64,000 bases of DNA from Kuschelorhynchus macadamiae (Eukaryota > Arthropoda > Insecta > Coleoptera > Curculionidae), in assembly GCA_030620095.1 (NCBI GenBank), contig JAUTXW010004707.1:372001-436000 (forward strand), read 5' to 3'. Within the stretch, counting starts at the first letter, position 1. Each line of letters opens with the position of its first letter. Made by a program: the position numbers and the translations under genes. Below are positions 61,642 through 64,000 of this stretch, one piece after another. The notes under the pieces are model-generated. The model made no database searches and was not told where the DNA came from. It worked only from the letters and a program-made list of their open reading frames with translations.

Positions 61642-62581
61642 TTATAGTCGACCTATGTTTACTGAGGCGTAACTCAGTGTAACGATCTGTTTCCACGTAT
61701 GATGTAGACTGAAGCCCGTATCTCTATTGAAATTGTTAGGATGCTTATGAATTTCCGAAACCGATGCAAGAACTTTGGTTTCTTTTACATTTGTGACATG
61801 TCCAGTAGAATGTTGGTGTTCAGATACAGCAGATTGTGCAATTTGTTTCTTTTTCACACATCGTGCATCTTCCTTAAACCTAGTCGATATGGATTCTCCA
61901 GTTTCTCCAATATAGACATCACCACAGGAATAAGGAATTGCATATACTCCTTCCCTTTGAAAAGGAATAATGCTTTGGCGATCGCAAACATTGTCCAGTT
62001 TTCTTGTGTGTGTTGAAGATTGTACGTATGTTGGACCGGCGAAGTAACCTTGCAATCTTGTCTGTGGGTCTGCGTATAAATGGAAGAACTACATGTTCTA
62101 TCGATAATTCCTTATTAGTATCATTTCGTGGAGTAGGATTATTATATTTTCTAATTGATCGTCCAATATCATCAGTGCAATATCCATTCCTTTTTAAAGC
62201 TTTAGTCAGTTTCTCTGTTTCCGATTGTAAAGAATTTTGGTCACAAATCGCGAGGGCTCTGTAAACCACCGAATTAATAACTGATTGCTTTTGTGCTGGA
62301 TGATGATGGGAATTTACATTTAAGTACCTGTTCGTATGCTTTGGTGTTCTATATACAGAGTGTCCTAAGGAACCACATGCAACCCCTTTCCTTTGCACAA
62401 GAACATCTAGAAAGGAAATTGTGCCTTCTGATTCAATTTCCATTGTAAATTTTATATTAGCATGTTGTTGATTCAGATGATCAAGAAACTCAGAGAGGTT
62501 TTCTGGACTATTACAAAAGTGTCGTCTAAATATCTGAACCATGATTTTGGTTTTAGTAGAGACGACCCTAAGGCTTCCCAC
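61642..62581 (-). pseudogene. Penelope-like RT (C-terminal part) and GIY-YIG, frameshifted
   Basis: Near 62510-62535 one frame reads YLDDTFVIVQK, the RT active-site block. The main frame then gives NIKFTMEIESEGTISFLDVL, VYRTPKHTNRYLNVNSHHHP and IRRPTDKIARLLRRSNIRTI (RT end and connector). Near 61980 the frame shifts to one reading REGVYAIPYSCGDVYIGETG and ESISTRFKED, a GIY-YIG-type nuclease in its Penelope form (VYAIPYSC...VYIGETG), ending at 61642. The 5' half of the RT is missing. Two frameshifts; inactive. Confidence 0.8.
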
Positions 62582-62585
62582 TCAA

Positions 62586-63249
62586 AAAAAACCTCTGGGT
62601 TTCTTGATCATCTAAATCAACAACGTGCTAATATAAAATTTACAATGGAAATTGAATCAAAAGGCACAATTCCCTTTCTAGATGTTCTTGTACAAAGGAA
62701 AGGGGACACTCTGTATATGGAAAACCAACGCATATGAACAGGTACTTAAATGGAAATTCCCATAATTATCCAGCATAAAAGCAATCAGTTATGAATTCGT
62801 TGGTTTACAGAGCCCAGCGATTTGTCACCAAAATTCTTTACAATCGGAAACAGAGAAACTGACTCAAGCTTTAAGAGGGAATGGATATTGCACTGATGAT
62901 ATTAGACGATCAATTAGAAAATATAATAATCCTACTCCACGAAATGAACACACACACACATACACTGAATCACAGAAAAGATTGCAAGGTTACTTCGCCG
63001 GTCCAACATACGTACAATCTTCAACACACACACAAGAAAATTGGACAATGTTTGCGATCGCCAAAGGACATTTTTCGTTTTCAAACGGAAGGAGTATATG
63101 CAGTTTCTTGTTCCTGTGGTGATATCTATATTGGAGAAACTGGACGATCCATATCGACTAGGCTTAAGGAACGTGAACGATCTATCAGAAAAAACAAATT
63201 GAACAATCTGCTGTATCTGAACACCAACATTCTACTGGACTTGTCATAA
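62586..63249 (+). pseudogene. Penelope-like RT end and GIY-YIG, decayed
   Basis: Blocks: NIKFTMEIESKGTIPFLDVL, then after frameshifts KKIGQCLRSPKD, TEGVYAVSCSCGDIYIGETG and RSISTRLKERERSIRKN. The GIY-YIG-type core is readable in one frame (63060-63190); the frame ends at 63249 and shifted remains go on to about 63370. Shorter and more damaged than the minus copy. Confidence 0.75.
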
Positions 63250-63487
63250 ATAAGAAAAACCAAGTTATTGCATGGGTTTCGGGATTCTATAAACGCAAAA
63301 TTAGAGAATCTATTGAAATGCATAAGCATCCTAACAATTTTAATAGAGATACGGGCTTCAGTCTACATCATACGTGGAAACCGATCGTTACACCGAGTCA
63401 CGCTTCGGTAAACACAGGTCGACTATAAATAGCGGGTCTGGGTCTCTCCGAACTCATTCAGTGTTCCGATCTCGTGAAGTGAAGATC

Positions 63488-63525
63488 CCTGGAGATGCCT
63501 CGTGCTATCGAAGGCGAAACGTCGG
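63488..63525 (+). ncRNA. hammerhead-like motif of Penelope plus copy
   Basis: CCTGGAGATGCCTCGTGC, spacer, AAGGCGAAACGTCGG. CTGGAGA instead of CTGATGA; probably inactive. Confidence 0.4.
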
Positions 63526-63821
63526 AAAATGATTCCATGTTGACACGGTCTAATCCCAAGAACCATGATTTCTTAATTCACCACAGCCGTAAAAGCTTTC
63601 GATACGATAAATGTTGATATTTGGTTCAGTCGTTTTTGCGCAATTTACGGCCTGTAGCCACGACAAAAAATCATAAAACTGAATTGTGATTGTCGTTAGT
63701 ATTTTAATGTGTCAATTCATTTCGAGTTCTTACGTATTCTATTTGATTTTAGTTTGAGTTTAAATTAGTTGTTAGTTCAGTTAACAAAAAAACGGTTTTC
63801 ACACATTTAGAAAATTGTGAT

Positions 63822-64000
63822 ATGCTAAAAACGTACATAACGTGCCAAAACAATTCCCAACGTGCTCTTGAACGATACACAGCACTGTTCCAAAAAAACC
63901 GAAACCAGAAAGTTTCGATCTAATGGAATGGCGTTTAAGAAGTCAGTGCCACAGGAAAGACTATTTCGCATAAATGAGGCCGAAATAAATGTCCTGGAGT
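63822..64000 (+). pseudogene. DD41D transposase N-terminus, cut by window end
   Basis: Reads MLKTYITCQNNSQRALERYT and ALFQKNRNQKVSI, then a stop, then in another frame RLFRINEAEINVLE. This matches the DUF4817-like N-terminus and linker of the other DD41D copies (compare EEAEINVLACVNA at 2990-3310). The remainder would lie to the right of the window. Confidence 0.55.

Larger units (their letters stand above)
61494..62585 (-). mobile_element. Penelope-like element, minus copy of a head-to-head pair
   Basis: It runs from its 5' break near 62585 to AAATCATGATTCTTGGGCTT at 61494. It contains the distal reverse transcriptase, the GIY-YIG region and the terminal motif. The plus copy at 62586-63577 is its inverse from about 62509 outward, leaving a unique spacer of about 80 bp. 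Confidence 0.75.
62586..63577 (+). mobile_element. Penelope-like element, plus copy of a head-to-head pair
   Basis: Begins KKTSGFLDHLNQQRANIKFT at 62586 and ends AACCATGATTTCTTAATT near 63577. It is the inverse of the minus copy over about 1 kb with scattered differences and a 15-bp CA run (62950-62965). Confidence 0.75.

Overview
This is eukaryotic, AT-rich DNA, almost certainly from an insect and most plausibly a beetle. The evidence is GT-AG spliced exons, an insect-type odorant receptor on the minus strand, and a typical arthropod transposon mix: DD41D mariner relatives with an N-terminal DUF4817-like helix-turn-helix, hAT, piggyBac, Tigger, and Penelope-like elements with a GIY-YIG domain. 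Long (TA)n microsatellites are frequent. Nothing here is prokaryotic or organellar, and the species cannot be named from the sequence.

Two host genes can be argued for. On the plus strand, the 3' end of an unidentified gene has an internal exon at 868-1059 and two mutually exclusive, phase-compatible terminal exons: one at 8828-9050 with three NPF motifs, one at 17041-17122. On the minus strand an odorant receptor gene runs from a 17-codon first exon (60329-60379) through a 186-codon exon (36028-36585) to a third exon (22042-22306). Its introns of about 24 kb and 14 kb are filled with transposons. Exon 3 appears to have lost one base in a T-run, and no exons for the last third of the receptor were found. 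Introns of the two genes therefore account for most of the window.

The rest is layered mobile DNA. 1.5-7.5 kb: an inverted-repeat-bounded region with a DD41D relic and a dispersed repeat. 9.5-12 kb: a DD41D element with one frameshift and tandemly duplicated ends. 13.5-16.4 kb: a DD41D element whose transposase is intact after removal of a 60-nt intron, set in (TA)n and flanked by a direct duplication of about 470 bp. 19-20.6 kb: a hairpin and a Tigger relic. 22.7-24.9 kb: a GTF2IRD2-like hAT relic. 25.6-28.8 kb: a hAT element with a perfect 8-bp target duplication. 29-34 kb: DD41D relics. 34.5-35.8 kb: a fold-back element. 37.1-47.8 kb: a long inverted repeat bounding a Cys-rich multicopy arthropod gene, itself broken by a hAT element in its left arm, an intact piggyBac element in its gene and a smaller element near its right arm. 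49.4-50.7 kb: a LINE relic. 51-52 kb: a DD41D relic. 53.8-56.5 kb: a DD82E (Sailor-like) transposase with two in-frame stops. 61-63.6 kb: two Penelope-like fragments head to head. The window ends inside another DD41D N-terminus.

No novel defence or metabolic system was found. The most unusual material is transposon biology: an apparently intact spliced DD41D transposase in a long palindrome, a piggyBac transposase whose start codon is split by an intron, a near-intact DD82E copy, and evidence that a Cys-rich arthropod gene family is carried inside a terminal-inverted-repeat unit. Boundaries, pairings and translations were made by eye.
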